Source: Cordia subcordata (taxonomy: Eukaryota > Streptophyta > Magnoliopsida > Boraginales > Cordiaceae). From it: a stretch of 64,000 bases of DNA. Numbering within the stretch: position 1 is the first letter of the stretch; every line of letters begins with the position of its first letter. Of this stretch, positions 45,011 through 58,162 are shown in pieces. The DNA lies in assembly GCA_028554755.1 (NCBI GenBank), contig JAPTOF010000029.1, forward strand, positions 1,488,001 to 1,552,000, written 5' to 3'. The position numbers were made by a program, and so were the translations under genes. Under the pieces are notes generated by a model that ran no database searches, was not told the DNA's origin, and saw only the letters and a program-made list of their open reading frames with translations.

Positions 45011-45670
45011 ATGCATGCAAACTGATGGGTCTATACCTCTTAAATAATTAATTTTCCACCCTATAGCCTTCCTATGTTTCCTAAGAATCTCTAAAAGGTG
45101 CTCCCCATGCTTATTAGAAAGATCAAAAGCTGTGATAACCGGAAGAGTCTCACTAGGGCCTAGGAATGCATACTTCAAATGATCTGGAAAGGGTTTAAGC
45201 TCTAAAGAAGGACTAGGCTTAACTAAGGGGGACTCAACCTCAACATCATTAATGGGAACATCACTAGAATCAAAACTAGAAGGATTAACCTCAAGTGACT
45301 TATCAATCAAGGAACTCTCAACTATGGAGGTAGAGGCCATACATTTCTACTCTAAGGTGTCTAAATCAAAGCTAGTCAATAATTCCTGAAATTTTCTCAA
45401 ATCTTCTCTATTGGTCATAGTTCTTTTTACGAAGTCCTCAACACAAGAATCAACCACATCAACCCTAAAGCACTCTTCTCCATCTTTTCCTTGTATACTA
45501 GCTCTATTCACTACCTCGGTAACCTTCATTGTGGACCTCAAATTCCCAAATTTCATCTCTAATATCCCCCACCTATAATGAATAATAGCATCTGCAGTGG
45601 CAAGAAAGGGGCGACCTAAAAGAACATGTGTAAAATGTCTAGAGTCATGTCCTGAATCCATATCTAACAC
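45011..45670 (-). pseudogene. Protease-RT linker and protease end, element G
   Basis: 45011-45340 is open and in frame with RT (SLIDKSLEVNPSSFDSS, SPSLELKPFPDHLKYAFLGP, then GWKINYLRGIDPSVCMHRIH). 45347-45670 has the protease C-terminal strand (HVLLGRPFLATADAIIHYR) and the acidic linker. An in-frame break lies at 45341-45346. Confidence 0.8.
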
Positions 45671-45910
45671 TATGAAGTCAACAGAAACTCATCTATCTAG
45701 ATCATAACATCCTCTATCACACTCCTAGGTTTACGCTCGGACCTATCAGCTAGTCGAAGAGTAACATGTGTAGGAGACAACTCACCTAAACCTAGCTGCT
45801 AATAGACAAAGTAAGGAATGAGATTCACATGAGACCCTAAATCTAACAAGGCGTGATCAATCTGGGTCTCTCTAATTCTACAAGGAAAGGTGAAAGCTCT
45901 AGGGTCACTC
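45671..45910 (-). pseudogene. Aspartic protease core, element G
   Basis: The active site LLDLGSHVNLIPYFVY (about 45805-45855) is followed by a stop. DLG is intact. The rest is in other frames. Confidence 0.7.
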
Positions 45911-47791
45911 ATTTTGGCTGGAAGGCTTGAAGTGCAAATACTACTCACTTTCTCTGTAAGCCTCGTCTTCATAGGAATGTTCGATGACTTACACTACCTT
46001 GTGCAAAGATTCTTAAAGAACTTAGGATAGGATGCTCTAAAACCTTGAAAAACCTAGAATCCTCACTAGGTGTAGGCCTTTCTAAGGCAGATGGAAAGGG
46101 AACTCTATGTTCAACATGTCTAAACACATAGGAATCATCAATAGGCTTCTTTTCCTCCTAATGAGGGTGGGAAGTACTACTCTCTTCATGGTCTCTAGTA
46201 GGCTCAACTCTCTCAATAGGACCCCTTCTAGAATCCCTCTCGATAGGGCTACTATGTGGTTCTCTAGACTCGAAAAGACCACTAGGTGTAGGCACTACAA
46301 AGTCAACTCCTACCTTATTATCCACTCCGGATAAGTAGTATCTGTGGAGAAATAGGACTAGACTCTAGGGTTTACCTCCGGTTGACAAGGCAATTTCTTT
46401 GGGTCTCTAGTGCTCAACTGACTAGTAATCTATCCTAACTGTGCCTCAAACCTTGCCATTTGTTGCCTATTTTCTGCTAATTCCTGCTGTTGGTTCTAAA
46501 TGAACTATATTATCTTCATTATGTCATTTCTAGAAGGAGCAGGTAAAGTTTGAGGTTGAGGAGCACTAATGAGGTGGGGCAGATTAAGATGATAGAAGCC
46601 TAGGGGATAATGAGGACGGGGTCACTACAAGGGTGGAGCTTGGGCATGTGAACTAGACTCGTGTTGACCTTGTCTCCAAGAAAATTTTGGGTTGTCCCTT
46701 CAACTTGGATTATATGTGTTTGGGTATGGATTATACTCACGAGAATAACCTTGTGGGGCACACACTTGCTCTTTCATGAATTCGGGAAATTGGGATGCTA
46801 AAGGGCAAGCTACTATCTCATCAGATGACTCAGAACACAATGCACACACCTCAACAACTAATGGGGCAGAGAAAGAACCTATGGGACTAGTCTTATGACC
46901 GTGATATGAAAGAGATAAGGAACTAAATTGATCTAACTTAATTGTCAAGGCCTACCTTAGCAGGTAAATCTAAAGAAACTCCAACCTCATTAACATTTTT
47001 CCTATTACCTCCTCAACTAGACCTTTCCATAGAAAAATTTTGAAAAGAATTTTCAACCATCTACTCTATTTTCTCTTATGCTTCAGTCAGTCTCAAAAGA
47101 TAGAAGCCACCACTAGAGGCGACATTGACCATCATCCTATGTTGTTCATTTAAACCTCAAAAGAAATATTGCAATAGGTCATGATTGTCGTACCCATGGT
47201 GTGGACATTGTCTAATAAGGTCTTTAAATCTCTCCCAAGCCTTATGAAAGGATTTTACATCATGTTGGGGAAAGTCATAATGGTAGTCCTAAGGTCGGCC
47301 ATCTTGGCCATGGGATAAAATTTTTTAAAGAACTTAGATTGAAGCTCAGCCCATCTAGTAATGCAACCATTAGGTAAGGAATACAACCAAGCCCTAACTT
47401 TATCCTTAAGAGAGAAAGGAAACAATTTTAGACGTATGACCTCTTAGGAGACATTAGGGACATGGAGAGTGGAACTCATCTCAACAAAATCAGTAATATG
47501 CTCTAGAGGACTCTTATTACTTCTACCGCAGAAGAAATGAAGTATGGCCAACATATTAGGCTTAATCTCAAAGTTAGTCTCCCCCAAACCCGAAATTTGA
47601 AAAGCCAAATTAGGCTCAAAGGCTTCGGTGAGAAAGAATTGTCTAATAATGGGTTCCTCATCTATAGGTGGATCAGGTCTATAGGGCTCTTGTCTAAAAT
47701 GATCTTGGGCTTGATGCCCATGGTGATCATGAGATGGAATGGGATTCATTGTAGGAATGGGAGGATTATGAGGATGATTGGGATCGGCCAT
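45911..47791 (-). pseudogene. Gag, element G
   Basis: The start is ATG at 47791 (MADPNHPHNPPIP), then a Pro/His-rich N-terminus and FEPNLAFQISGLGETNFEIK. The core in 47260-47480 is frame-shifted. The zinc knuckle at 46805-46846 reads CALCSESSDEIVAC with the histidine replaced by aspartate. The C-terminal EYNPYPNTYNPS follows. 45911-46450 is the spacer to protease. Confidence 0.82.
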
Positions 47792-47975
47792 CTCCTCAAA
47801 AAGATCACCTAAATTCCTTGCAATTCTATCGAGTTCGAGATTAAGAGGAACTAGGGATTTGTAAGGGATCTTCGACCAAGCATGCACAAACTATCATAAC
47901 TCCGTCCACTTCAACCCCCAAAAACTTCAATATTCTTAAAACTACAGTAAATAAACCATAATCCTAAAAAGTCTA

Positions 47976-48156
47976 CTAAAAAAAAAGTTGAAATCGATAA
48001 ATAAGAACTAAAGCAAGATAATATAAATAGTAAACAAAATAAGCAAAAACTAAACAAACCATAAAGAAAAAAGCAAGAAAACAAGATAAGAAATTATCAA
48101 GAACACAAGCAAAGAATGCAAACCACCCTGCCTTCGCAGCAACGGCGCCAAGAACT
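47976..48156 (-). other. Leader and primer binding site, element G
   Basis: The primer site at 48134-48150 reads TGGCGCCGTTGCTGCGA. The first 12 bases match the tRNA-Asp 3' end complement perfectly, the best in the window, 6 bp inside the LTR. The hydrophobic leader frame (47976-48254) is present here too. Confidence 0.88.
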
Positions 48157-50001
48157 TGATCATGCTTTTTGGTGCAAGCCCTAAAAGACACGCAAGCGTA
48201 TGGATCATGTAGAATAGTATGTATGAGTTTGGGTGTCGAACCACAAGGAGGCATAAATTTGTGGAAGAAATTCTATGCTAGCATGCTCTAGAAGAAGCTT
48301 AAAACAAGACCTAGACTAATATGTTTTTGTACTTTTTTTATTTTTTGAGAGCTAAGGGAGAAATATAAAAGAGTACAATATAAATGCACCAAAGAAAAGA
48401 AGGAAAGAACTAATCTAACCTAGAGGATTGAAACAAGGGAAAGGTGATCAGGTGACCTACACTTGCGAATGGCTGATTTAACGCCTCTATGCTATGGGAT
48501 TCGGGGATTGGCTTTCTACATTGAGCTTCTAACACTAAGCAACTAATAAGTGTCCTAATTACACCCTAGGACTTGGTGTGGGTTCGTCCCTATGCGTTCA
48601 CTCTTAGAGCTATGGCATGGTCCTTAAGTACCTAAAGCCTAGATGCCCTAGAACAATCCTACCCTAGTTCTTAAACCATTAGCTGGATTTAAAGCTAAGA
48701 CCTAGGGTTTCGAAGGTCGACTAAGCCTATCCGAACTCCTATTAGCTGGATTTAAAACTAATGGGGGACTCGACCTAAACTAGTCCTAACTTATATACTA
48801 GTCATTCTAGGGACACTAAAGCGAATTAATACCTAGTAAGTGTAGTCCTACGTGTTCTAAGGTAAAGCATTGTGAATATGACGTCCTATCCACGATACTA
48901 AAACTAGCAGGTTTGATTTACGCCATTGAAAGCATTCTAGTATCAACATGTAGCATTGATTGAGCAAGTATTCATTATAAGGCAGATTTTCATATTCACA
49001 TAGACATCAATAGAATCAACCCACTTTATATTATCCGTAATCACACACATAGACATGCATAATCTGAGGATTAGAAGTGTTTTATAGCAAATACAACTCA
49101 ATCTATATACATACAACTCATTCAAGCAACACATGGACATGAATTGACATAAAGCTTCTAAAAATAAGAACAAAGTATGTATGTACATAAGCCAATAAAA
49201 TCCCATAACAAAGTGTATATATATCATCCCATTACACAAGTTAGGTACCTTATATTATCTACTCAAGCATGAAGTAAACAAGAATGAAAGAGGCTATAGA
49301 AATCTTTCCTTTTATCCTCTCTTGTTTCTTTACAAACTTGAGCAAATCTTCTCCAAGTAATGGTTGAATCCTCTAAAATTAGCTTAATTTCAAATGGGTA
49401 TGCGTGTTAGTGTGTGAATCAAAGGTGGGTGAGAATAGGGTTTTGTTTGTGAGAAATGGGTGTGTGTATTGGTCTGTGAAAATCCCTTTTTAAAAGATGA
49501 AAAATCTAGTTTTTATAGCATCTGCTGCCACAGCCAGTCGACCCCCTTCTCTTCTTAACTCGTTTGGCTTTTCAAGTGATGCTCTTTGGATTGGCTGGTC
49601 GACCTTGTCGGTTGACCTTCTTCTGGAGGGGGTTGACCGGCTAAAAATGAGGTCCTTTCTAGAGTGGCCGGTCGACTGGCAATTTTTCTAGGTTGACTGG
49701 CTCCTTCAATTGGCCTTCTATTGTTTCTTTCTTGCTTTTGGCCTTCATCACGCGGCCCGTACATCTTCTATCTTCATCGTCCATCCTCGTTCAAGCTCTG
49801 TTTCGACCCTATAGCTCACCTAAAGCACAAAATTGTGCATTTAGTATAGCATTTGACTTAGAAACTCAACTATATGCATTTGCTTACGCTTATGCCTAAC
49901 TCTAATATATGTGCTATACTAATGCATCTTCATGAGCACATAACACTTCTTAAGCATAGGCAAATAACAACAGAGATGCACATAAAAAACACAGCACATC
50001 A
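48157..50001 (-). repeat. Family-C LTR (5' LTR of element G)
   Basis: It is 1,845 bp, starting 'tgatcatgcttttt' and ending 'cagcacatca'. It has a TATAAAA box at 49511-49517 (minus strand), palindrome sites at 49535-49700 and the R/U5 block at about 48550-48640. Confidence 0.9.
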
Positions 50002-50006
50002 CTAAG

Positions 50007-52013
50007 TGTGTCCTAAAAGCTACTTGTTGGGTCCCTAAACTTTGTTATTTTTGGGTTTTTGGTTTGAAGGGAGCTTGGGAAAGATAAATCTACTCTAAGT
50101 GCAAGAAAATGAAAGGGCATGTGCATGTGTGATGGGGGAATTAAGCGATCTAAGGGAGTCAAGCATGTGGAAATGGGGACTAGGGTGATTACGTCTTGCG
50201 AATGGGTGGTTACTTCTGCTCGTTAGGGTTACTTGATGGATTAAACTAGGTGCTCTCATCTAGACCTCTAATTAGCTCCACAATTTGTATCCTAAGCTTC
50301 AGTACAGGTTCGTCCCTAGGTGGCAATGCCCAACAGTATAGTGTGGTCTTTATGACTTAAGATTTAGGGCTACCAATATGGTTCTAGGCGAGTTTAGATC
50401 AATCCAACCTAGCACCAAGTCCTCTAATTAGTTCCTTAATCTAACCCTGGGACTTGGTACAAGTCCGTCCCTAAGCTTCACCTCACTTAACAGTACGCCG
50501 TGGTCCTTATGAACTTAGGGCGTTAGGGTAGACTAACTAATCTTTCTAAGTGAGCTATGATTAACTAAACCTATTCGTATACTTATTGGCTAGATTTAAA
50601 GCCAAAGGGGACTCAACCTAGGCTAGCTACTAGTTTTGCATCATCAATCACATCACAATAGCGAAATTTGACATTAACGTGCAAAGCAAACACATCTGGG
50701 GAATGGCATTTAAGAATACACCGGTATATTCGACTACTAAACACATAGACATGCTTAGATTACACCAATTTAAGCAATAGCACCCAACATGTATGCAATA
50801 GAAGCTATTAATGCTATTAAGTATGCAAACACACACATAGACATGTATATAACATACCCACTTCATGTAATCACCACACAAACACATAGACATGTTAGCA
50901 TAATGATTTAGAGATGGTTAATAGTGTAATAGACTTTAATATACATATGCAAGTTCATTGAGCCATTTCAATTAACATATAGACATGTACGTAAATAGCC
51001 TTTGAAACCCTAGGCATAAAGCATATATACAAAAATCCATCAAGTTCCCATTACTAAAAAGTAGTAATCAATCCATAAATACAAGATATAATTACCCTAT
51101 GTAGCTCTAATTATACATTTATTAACTTGGGATAAAAGGGAGATAAGGAATATACCCTTCTATTTAAAGCTAATCCTTTACAATCCATGAGAATAAGCCC
51201 CAAATCTTATGTTTGATCCTCTTAGATCCTTGATTTCTAGTGCTAAATGTGTTTAGAAGTGTGTGTGTGAGGTGGCTCTAGGTGAATTTGGGGTTTAGGG
51301 AAATGGATGTGTGAAATAGTTGGTGTAAGATGATTAAATTGCAGCAAAATTAGGCCTTTAAATAGTTGTAGCACACTGCTGGTCGACCCTGCTTGTCAAC
51401 CGGCACTAGAGCTTAGATGATCGACACAAAATGGAGCTTTGTATTTCTATCAGTCACCCCATGCCAGTCGACTGGCACATCCCAGTGGGTGACCGGTAGA
51501 AACAGTGTTTTGCCCATAACTCACTCATTTTGGCTCCAATTCGTGTACCATTTTTTCCTATGGTTGTGCACTGCTTTTGGGGAGCTCCCAAGACATTTTT
51601 TCCTCATCATTTACACCCTATATGCATGTCCAAACTTGGTCCATGTCCTCTTTAGTTGCAAGCTTCAAATTTGGCTCCTGTTGCACTCAATTTCACTCGG
51701 TTACTCCATTCTTTGTCCAGGAGTTTCCAAATGCAATCTTCTTGCCTTCTTCTCACCGAAAACTCCTTTGTCTTGGCTTCATCATCACATCTTCATCATT
51801 TTAAGCTTTAAGCACTGTTCCAAACCTCACCTATAAGCACAAGAAATAAGTACTTAGTGTATCATTTTTCCTATAAACTCAACTTTGTATGCTTATGTCC
51901 TTGTATGTTCAAATATAGTATAAATACTATACTAAGACCTTCTAAAAAGCACAAAACACCTCTAAGTAGATATATGAATACAATGCAAAACCACATGCAC
52001 AACAAACACATCA
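50007..52013 (-). repeat. Solo family-B LTR, second part
   Basis: It resumes 'tgtgtcctaaaagctac' after G and runs to 'aaacacatca'. With 40372-40496 it makes a 2.13-kb LTR with no internal region, flanked by ACATG/TCATG. Palindromes are at about 51375-51500. Confidence 0.85.
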
Positions 52014-52068
52014 TCATGTATTAGTGATTTTGGTGAATAAATGGAAATGACAAGACAAGAAAAAGAAC

Positions 52069-52147
52069 CTTCAAAATGCTTACTAGCTCTTGCATCAATA
52101 TCTCCATACAATATCTCAAAGGAAAACCATCCTTTAGTAGTTTTTGT
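52069..52147 (-). other. Candidate host exon 1 of 2 (minus strand)
   Basis: 79 bp open frame reading GWFSFEILYGDIDARASKHF, preceded on the minus strand by a 'ctatatgcag' acceptor and followed by a GTTCTTTT donor. It is not part of any LTR element here. I do not recognise the protein. Confidence 0.3.
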
Positions 52148-53719
52148 CTGCATATAGAAAGGAAGAGAGGAGAATAATTCAACATATCTTAGTATTAAAA
52201 TAATACAACTTACTATTTTTTAAGTTACATTATAGAACAAGTGGACTAAAACCAAAACTAGATTTTGGAGACTAATGGGGATGCAAATGAAAAGCACCAG
52301 TGTTATAAAATAAGTGAAATATGCCAATGCATGCAAGTTATCCTTTGTGAAAATAAGTAGGAGTTTTACTTTCCCTCTTTAATTCCTAAAATGGTAGGGG
52401 TGTGGAAGACAAAAAATGTAGGGGTGTTATAGCAAGAAAGTAGATTGAGGAATAAGTAGAAAAAGACTACCTTGTAAGATCTAAATCTTCCTACTCTACT
52501 TCAGACAAGGAAGATTGCTTTGTTACTGACATAGATACAACCTCCTTTGACCCTTGGTTTATCAGATAGATCAATTGTTTCCATTGTGAGGTTTAATAAT
52601 GTCTTCAATGAAGTCAGCCATTCTTCTTAAAAAGATTCATAAACCCAAAGAAAGTCATAAACCACTAAACTATATAGAATAGAATTTTGTGGTACTAGAT
52701 AAATAGTTGATAGCATACTGTGAAATTCAGCCACAAGGCACGTGAATGATAATAAATTTCACCTACGTCCTAAAGGCAACTAATTAAAAAGAGCTAATAG
52801 AAACTGATTTAAATATATCCCCAACTAGAAAGTCCCTCAAGATACCTTAAAATGCATGACATATGACCATTAAGGCCATGGCTAGAGCCAAATGATTGTA
52901 GTAGATTTGTTGCTCTTTTTGGCAAAATAAGTAGAATTGTTGTTAGAAAAGAAAATGTTATAGCAAGATCCATAACTAGCATTATCAAACTCTTCCTAAT
53001 AATTTTTGTAAAATTATCGACAAGTAGGGTTATCACTGAACCATAATACATCCCCAAGTTATTAAACGTATATTCTTTGGAAACAAGCATATAAGCACAT
53101 CAACAGAAACATGTAGATAATTTTAGGTCTCTATGTTGTGATGCATATTTTAACAAATAGTATTTTACTAAGATATTGCATATTAATTTGTTAGAAGTTG
53201 AAATCCCATTCCATTCCCTCTCCTCTCCCAAAAAAAAAAAAAAAACTTCTTCTCACCTAGAAATTGCATTATAAGACTAAAGAGAAAAGGTTAATAGAAA
53301 ATAAATTATCAAAAGATGTTAAAGATATAGACCATGAGACTACTTTTAGTTAAATGTCTATACAAAAACAATTAAAGAGATTAGCACTAAAGTGGAATAA
53401 TTCTACTCTCATAACTTAGCAAACTATCTGACATGAAAATCGAGAAATAGAGGCAAATAATAAAAATTAAACTTGAATATAAAAAAGAAAGACTAATAAA
53501 GATATTTATAAACATGAATAATGAGAAGAGACAAAACATTAAATTATGATAATATCATGAACGGTTTACACCATAAAGACTAGTTTAACAAATTCATAAT
53601 ATAAGAAAAGATGATAGAGTCGAACTCATCATGATATTAAGATAACCGGTGTAGAAGCTGTAAAGTTCTTGAACAATGTCCAAGAAGCAAAATGAATATG
53701 CAGAATATGCATGTCATAC
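52148..53719. other. AT-rich background DNA
   Basis: There is no LTR or pol similarity. It has a 17-base A run at 53230-53246. Minus-strand frames at 52809-53090 are hydrophobic and not convincing. It may be intron of the candidate minus-strand gene. Confidence 0.4.
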
Positions 53720-53840
53720 TTATTACTGAAGAAGACATGAGATCCTTTAATCGAGTAGTGTCACTGCATTCTTTCTCTCTAGATTTAGATGATCCAACCA
53801 CAAATAATGAACCATGATTTCTGTAGGAATCTATACCACC
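53720..53840 (-). other. Candidate host exon 2 of 2 (minus strand)
   Basis: 121 bp open frame reading GGIDSYRNHGSLFVVGSSKS and ending in a Ser-rich TTRLKDLMSSSVI. It follows a pyrimidine-rich 'cataacatttacttag' acceptor and ends at a GTATGA donor. The family is unknown. It lies in the same direction as 52069-52147. Confidence 0.35.
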
Positions 53841-54399
53841 TAAGTAAATGTTATGCAAAAAATAAAAACATAAAAGAAAAGATGGTAGAAATAAAATTAG
53901 GGAAAGTTGGAGGATAGAGAATGTAAAGAATAAAGGATTAATTTTCAACAATCAATTGAAGGTAGGAAGTAAGAAAACCTTCCAATCAATATTGATGAAA
54001 TCAAACTTGTGATACCAAAAACATGCATATGCTCTCATTATCATTGGCTAGTTAAGGTAAAGATGTAGAGTATGAGACAATAGAAATATTAGAACCAGGC
54101 CCAGCAATATCAGTGTAACTCTAGGAAAGGTTCTCTGTATTTTGCGTAGAATTGACATGGAATGACTCTGACATATTAAAACTTCTTGGTCTTCAGAAAT
54201 GTTTGAAAGTTAATGGTCAGATGATTGGAGACAATCAGTTTCATCTAATGAGCTACTACATATTGTCCTTTCTATAAAGGGGATGAAATGAAGTTGGTAA
54301 TGATACCTCAGGTAACAACACCCCTATACCAATGATCAAAAGAATATAGAAATGATTTAGAAATAAAGTTCTTTTATTAGTAAGATGATCATTATGACT

Positions 54400-56111
54400 C
54401 GGTGTGTGCAAATGAAGTACAAATCAACAACAAAGTCTTAAGCCACAAGTGCTCTGGTTGGAAATAGTATAGCGTGTGTGAGTTCGAGTATCGTCTCTGT
54501 AAAGAGGCTCTTTAGTTTAGTCTCTACGTGCAAATATGCTTAAGACTAACTACGTGCGTTGTGGTTCTCCTTAGGATGGAAGGGAGCTCAGGAAGATGAA
54601 AAATAAACCTAAACTAATCCTAAACTAGGAGCAACAAGAGGTGCCAAGCTAAGGGAAAAAGAATGCAACAAGATAGAAAGGGAAATTGTGTGTTGCAGTT
54701 AGGCTCGATGTATGATAATGATTCGAGTTTATCTATGGCTTTAGTTGCTCTATTAAGGACCTTAGTTAATTAACCTTATTATCCTCTAATTGTAGGTGCA
54801 TTTCTATCCCAAAGTGATATCTGTTAAAGCTATAGGATTATCCAAGTCAATTATGGATTTTGGACTTAATTAACTAAGCCCTCTTATTAGGCCTTACCAA
54901 CTAACCTTATTATCTTCTAGGCCTCAATGCAATTCTTTCCCTCAGTGAGTTTTCCGTAAAGTATAGTGTTTTCTTTATGACCTAGGGTTTCGAGCTTAGC
55001 TAGTTAGGTCCTAGGTGATGTTCATTTGGTCTTATCCTAGTGTTTAACTCATTACTTGGGTTTAAAGCTACAAACTAAGCCATATAGGACTGATTAAACT
55101 AGTTGGAAGCCTATTAACCGGGTTTAAACCTATAGACAACTCAAACTTACTTAAACATAAGTTAAGAACCAATAATCAATCATCACAATAGCAAGATATA
55201 ATCACTAAGCACAAAAGAACACATGCATCTTCACTTAGGCATTTTAACAAACACATAAACATGTTTGCATTAAAAGCCCTAAAACAAGAAAATCAAAGCA
55301 TTTATTCAAAACCATATACATACACAAATCATTTATTCGTAACACAAACATAATATACAACAACAATCAACCGTAGGTCTAAATCAATTATAAAGCATAT
55401 TTACAAAAATAAGAAAAGGAAGAAGAGACTCTTCCTTAAACCCATGCTCAAATTTGTGCAAATCACTCCTAATCCTTGTCACAAGCTTTAATCCTTGCTT
55501 GGTTTGATGTGAAGATGGTGTATTTGGGTGTTAGTGAAGTGGGGAAAAGGCTTGGTGTTTATAGGATTTTTATTTCTAAATTTCTTCCTCTCAAACAGTG
55601 CTGAAATTGAGCATTTAAAGTTGTTCAGTGCAAGTCGATCGGGTGAGCTGGTAGACTAGCTAGGTGATTGACCTAGAAGCTAACATTCTAGTTGGACCAA
55701 GTAAAGGGCCCAATCAACTGGCAAAAGCCAGTCGGGTAGGCTAGTGGACCTACTAGCGTGTCTTGCCTTGACAACATTATTTCATTTTGGCTCCGTTTCA
55801 CTTCTGATCTTCTTCTTTTCCCTCAAACCTTTTTTGGAAGCCTCTAAACCCATTTTTCTTCAACTTTTTATCTTCATATCATCCTCAAGCTTTGTCCCAT
55901 GGCTTGTACATCTTTAGTTATGCTCGATTTCCATTCCTAAAACACACCTAAAACACAAAATAAGGCACTTAGTATAGCATTTATTCATTCCACCATTTTA
56001 TGCATATATATAAATAATTGTGCACAAATTATACACTAAATGCATAAAAATGAGCTCTAAACACCCCTAGAAATGTATGTAAACACTATGTACAAATAGA
56101 CACAAATCACA
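54400..56111 (-). repeat. Solo LTR, diverged family
   Basis: It is 1,712 bp with the same plan as the others: 'gcctaaatagc'-like start, R/U5 block, 'gcatttaaagttgttcag' before GTCGAT palindromes at 55630-55770, and an end at 'aaatcaca'. The flanking 5-mers are TGACT (54395-54399) and GGACT (56112-56116). It is the most diverged LTR here and may be the oldest or from another subfamily. Confidence 0.75.
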
Positions 56112-56119
56112 GGACTTAT

Positions 56120-57420
56120 TATATGCTTAATAATAAGTCATTCCTTACTTGCAACATTCTTTTGAATGCTCAAATGAGAGTTTTCATTTACATAAGCATG
56201 ACCATCATCTTCCAAAGTGAAGTCAATTACTACTTCTTCAAAAGGACTTATACCTAGTGGAAAATGAAATTTCCTTGGGGAACTAGTTCACAAGAATTTG
56301 ATGAAGTTCAATCTCTTGAAAGATCAATTACGTTTTGCTCCATAGTTGTCTTTTCACCATGACACATAAGGACTTCTCTTTGATGCCAACCATTGACCTT
56401 AAATAGATCCTAGTTACATCATTCAGTTTCTCAGTCATCACTACCTTGTGATTCACTGAGTCTCCTAGAGAAAGAAAATCGTGGACCATAAGCAAAGTGG
56501 TATTCATATAATAATGATCAATTGTTATATAATAAATGAATTTAGTGATGACTAAGAAAATTTCTATGTATAGTAGAACTTGTATTCTTAACAACACATT
56601 GTTCCTCACTTGCAACATTCTTATTAGTGGTACTAACTAAACTTCAGCTTGAGCATTATGTTCCAAAGCAAAGTCAATTACTATTTCTTTAGAATGATTT
56701 GCATCTAGTGAACAAGGAAATTGCCTTTTAGGGTTAGGTTCAAAAGACACTAATGAATTGCAATTTTCTAAAAGATCAATTACATTTTGCTCCCTAGTTG
56801 TCTTTTCACCAATGACATATAAAGACATCTCTTTGATGCCTACTATTGACGTTGCATCAGTCCCAATTGCAGTATTCTCAAACATCCTTGGCTTACAATT
56901 AGTAGAATCCATCAAGGGGAAAAAATCTTGTACCATAGGCAAATGAGTGATGAGTCAATAATATTTCTATCATAAGAAGAACTTCATAAATATTTCTATC
57001 TTAAGTAGAACTTCTATTCTTAGTGACTAGTTGTTTCTCAATTACAAAATCCTTATCAATAATAATATATGTGTTCTTACTTACTTCAGCATGAGCATCA
57101 TGTTCTAAAACTAGGCCAGTTACTATTTTAGAAGGATTTGAACCTAGTGGATGGGGAATTGCACCTGATGGATAGGGAAATTGCATTTTGTGGTTAGGTT
57201 CATGAGACATTGACCAACTGCAATCTTTCAAAAAATTAACTACATTTTTCTCCTCAGTTATCTATTCACCAGTGATACATAAAGTTTTTCCTTGATTCCT
57301 AAAATTGAACTTATATAAACCCCAATTGCATCATTATGTTTCTTAATTATCACTTGTGTATTACACTTTAGGGAATTCCGTAGAGGAAGTAAATCTTATA
57401 CCATTTTAGTATAAAATGTT
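56120..57420 (-). repeat. Three-unit tandem repeat, about 450 bp, with coding remnants
   Basis: Matching anchors recur at 56336, 56787 and 57248 ('gttgtcttttcacca') and at 56209, 56661 and 57104 ('ttccaaagtgaagtcaatta'), so the period is about 445-460 bp. On the minus strand each unit reads a variant of the same protein, best in 56637-56942 (IVGIKEMSLYVIGEKTTREQ, then KEIVIDFALEHNAQAEV). In the other units single-base shifts break the frame (SKIVTGLVLEHDAHAEVSKN at 57040-57110). I do not recognise the family. It could be a repeat-containing host gene or a non-LTR element. Confidence 0.6.
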
Positions 57421-57728
57421 TCCACACCAATGCAAATAGTTTGCACCTAATTTTTGACATATTTAATAGTGTCTTGAAAAGAAGAGAAATTAAGGCCATA
57501 AGTATAGATGATTTATTTCACAACCCTAAGTACAAATAATATTCATCTTAATGAATCCATATTGTTATCATAACATAAAGCAGTACAATTAGGATTAAGT
57601 ATATGTCGAGCCGATATATTACTAATAAAGGGGTACAAAAATCAATAACTTGTAAGTGCAAATAAAGATTATATACATGAATTTGTAGTATAAACTAAAA
57701 AGACATAATCAATAGCGGAAACACGTAC

Positions 57729-57873
57729 TGTTTGAGTCATTATTGTTAAAGAAACAACCATCAACCAATTAAGGATTAGATCTTCCTCTTTTTGCTCTAC
57801 TCAAGATTAATAAATGCTTATGGGAACAATTATTAGGTTTAAGAGTAGAAGAAGACGCGTAGCTCTATTTATA
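57729..57873 (-). promoter_or_regulatory. Candidate minus-strand promoter and first exon
   Basis: TATAAATAGAG on the minus strand (box 57866-57873), then about 110 bp to an ATG at 57761 that reads MVVSLTIMTQT and meets a GTACGT donor at 57728-57723. The direction fits the repeat array and exon candidates to the left. A copia-like LTR promoter is an alternative, since 'tctcccacttggg' stands at 58024-58036. Confidence 0.3.
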
Positions 57874-58162
57874 ATAAATTTTGACAAGCCCATCGATATG
57901 GATTTTTGAGATGAGCTTAATTCAATATGATAACAAAGCCAACTTGGGAACCAGATATTTAGCCTATTTTATAAAATAAAAAACAATTAACGGTAGCCTA
58001 CTTTAAAGAGAATTATTTCAATAATCTCCCACTTGGGAAACGTTAATTTTTTTATTTATTTTTAAAAGTTTTTAAAAAAATTATTTATTAGGCTAAATAG
58101 GAAAACAAAATGTGGCTACAAATTTTAAAATATTTTGATTTACAAGATTACATCTTGAGCAC
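57874..58162. other. AT-rich background DNA
   Basis: Very AT-rich, with T and A runs at 58048-58085 and no gene. AGCAC at 58158-58162 would be the left TSD of element J; the right copy is outside the window. Confidence 0.5.

Larger units (their letters stand above)
40497..50001 (-). mobile_element. Element G: full-coding Athila/Tat-like Ty3/gypsy retrotransposon (broken)
   Basis: It is 9,505 bp between copies of CTAAG (40492-40496, 50002-50006). The order on the minus strand is 5' LTR, tRNA-Asp primer site, gag, protease, linker, RT, RNase H, integrase, 3' noncoding module, 3' LTR. It has the best-kept pol of the window (FMDD, DD35E and an IDHAAL RNase H aspartate) but many frameshifts. The 3' LTR is cut to 657 bp and the terminal polypurine tract is deleted. 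Confidence 0.9.

Noticed and set aside
51417..51836. 139-codon plus-strand open frame inside the solo family-B LTR
   Set aside because: It is antisense to LTR U3; equivalent LTRs have stops. No domain is recognisable.
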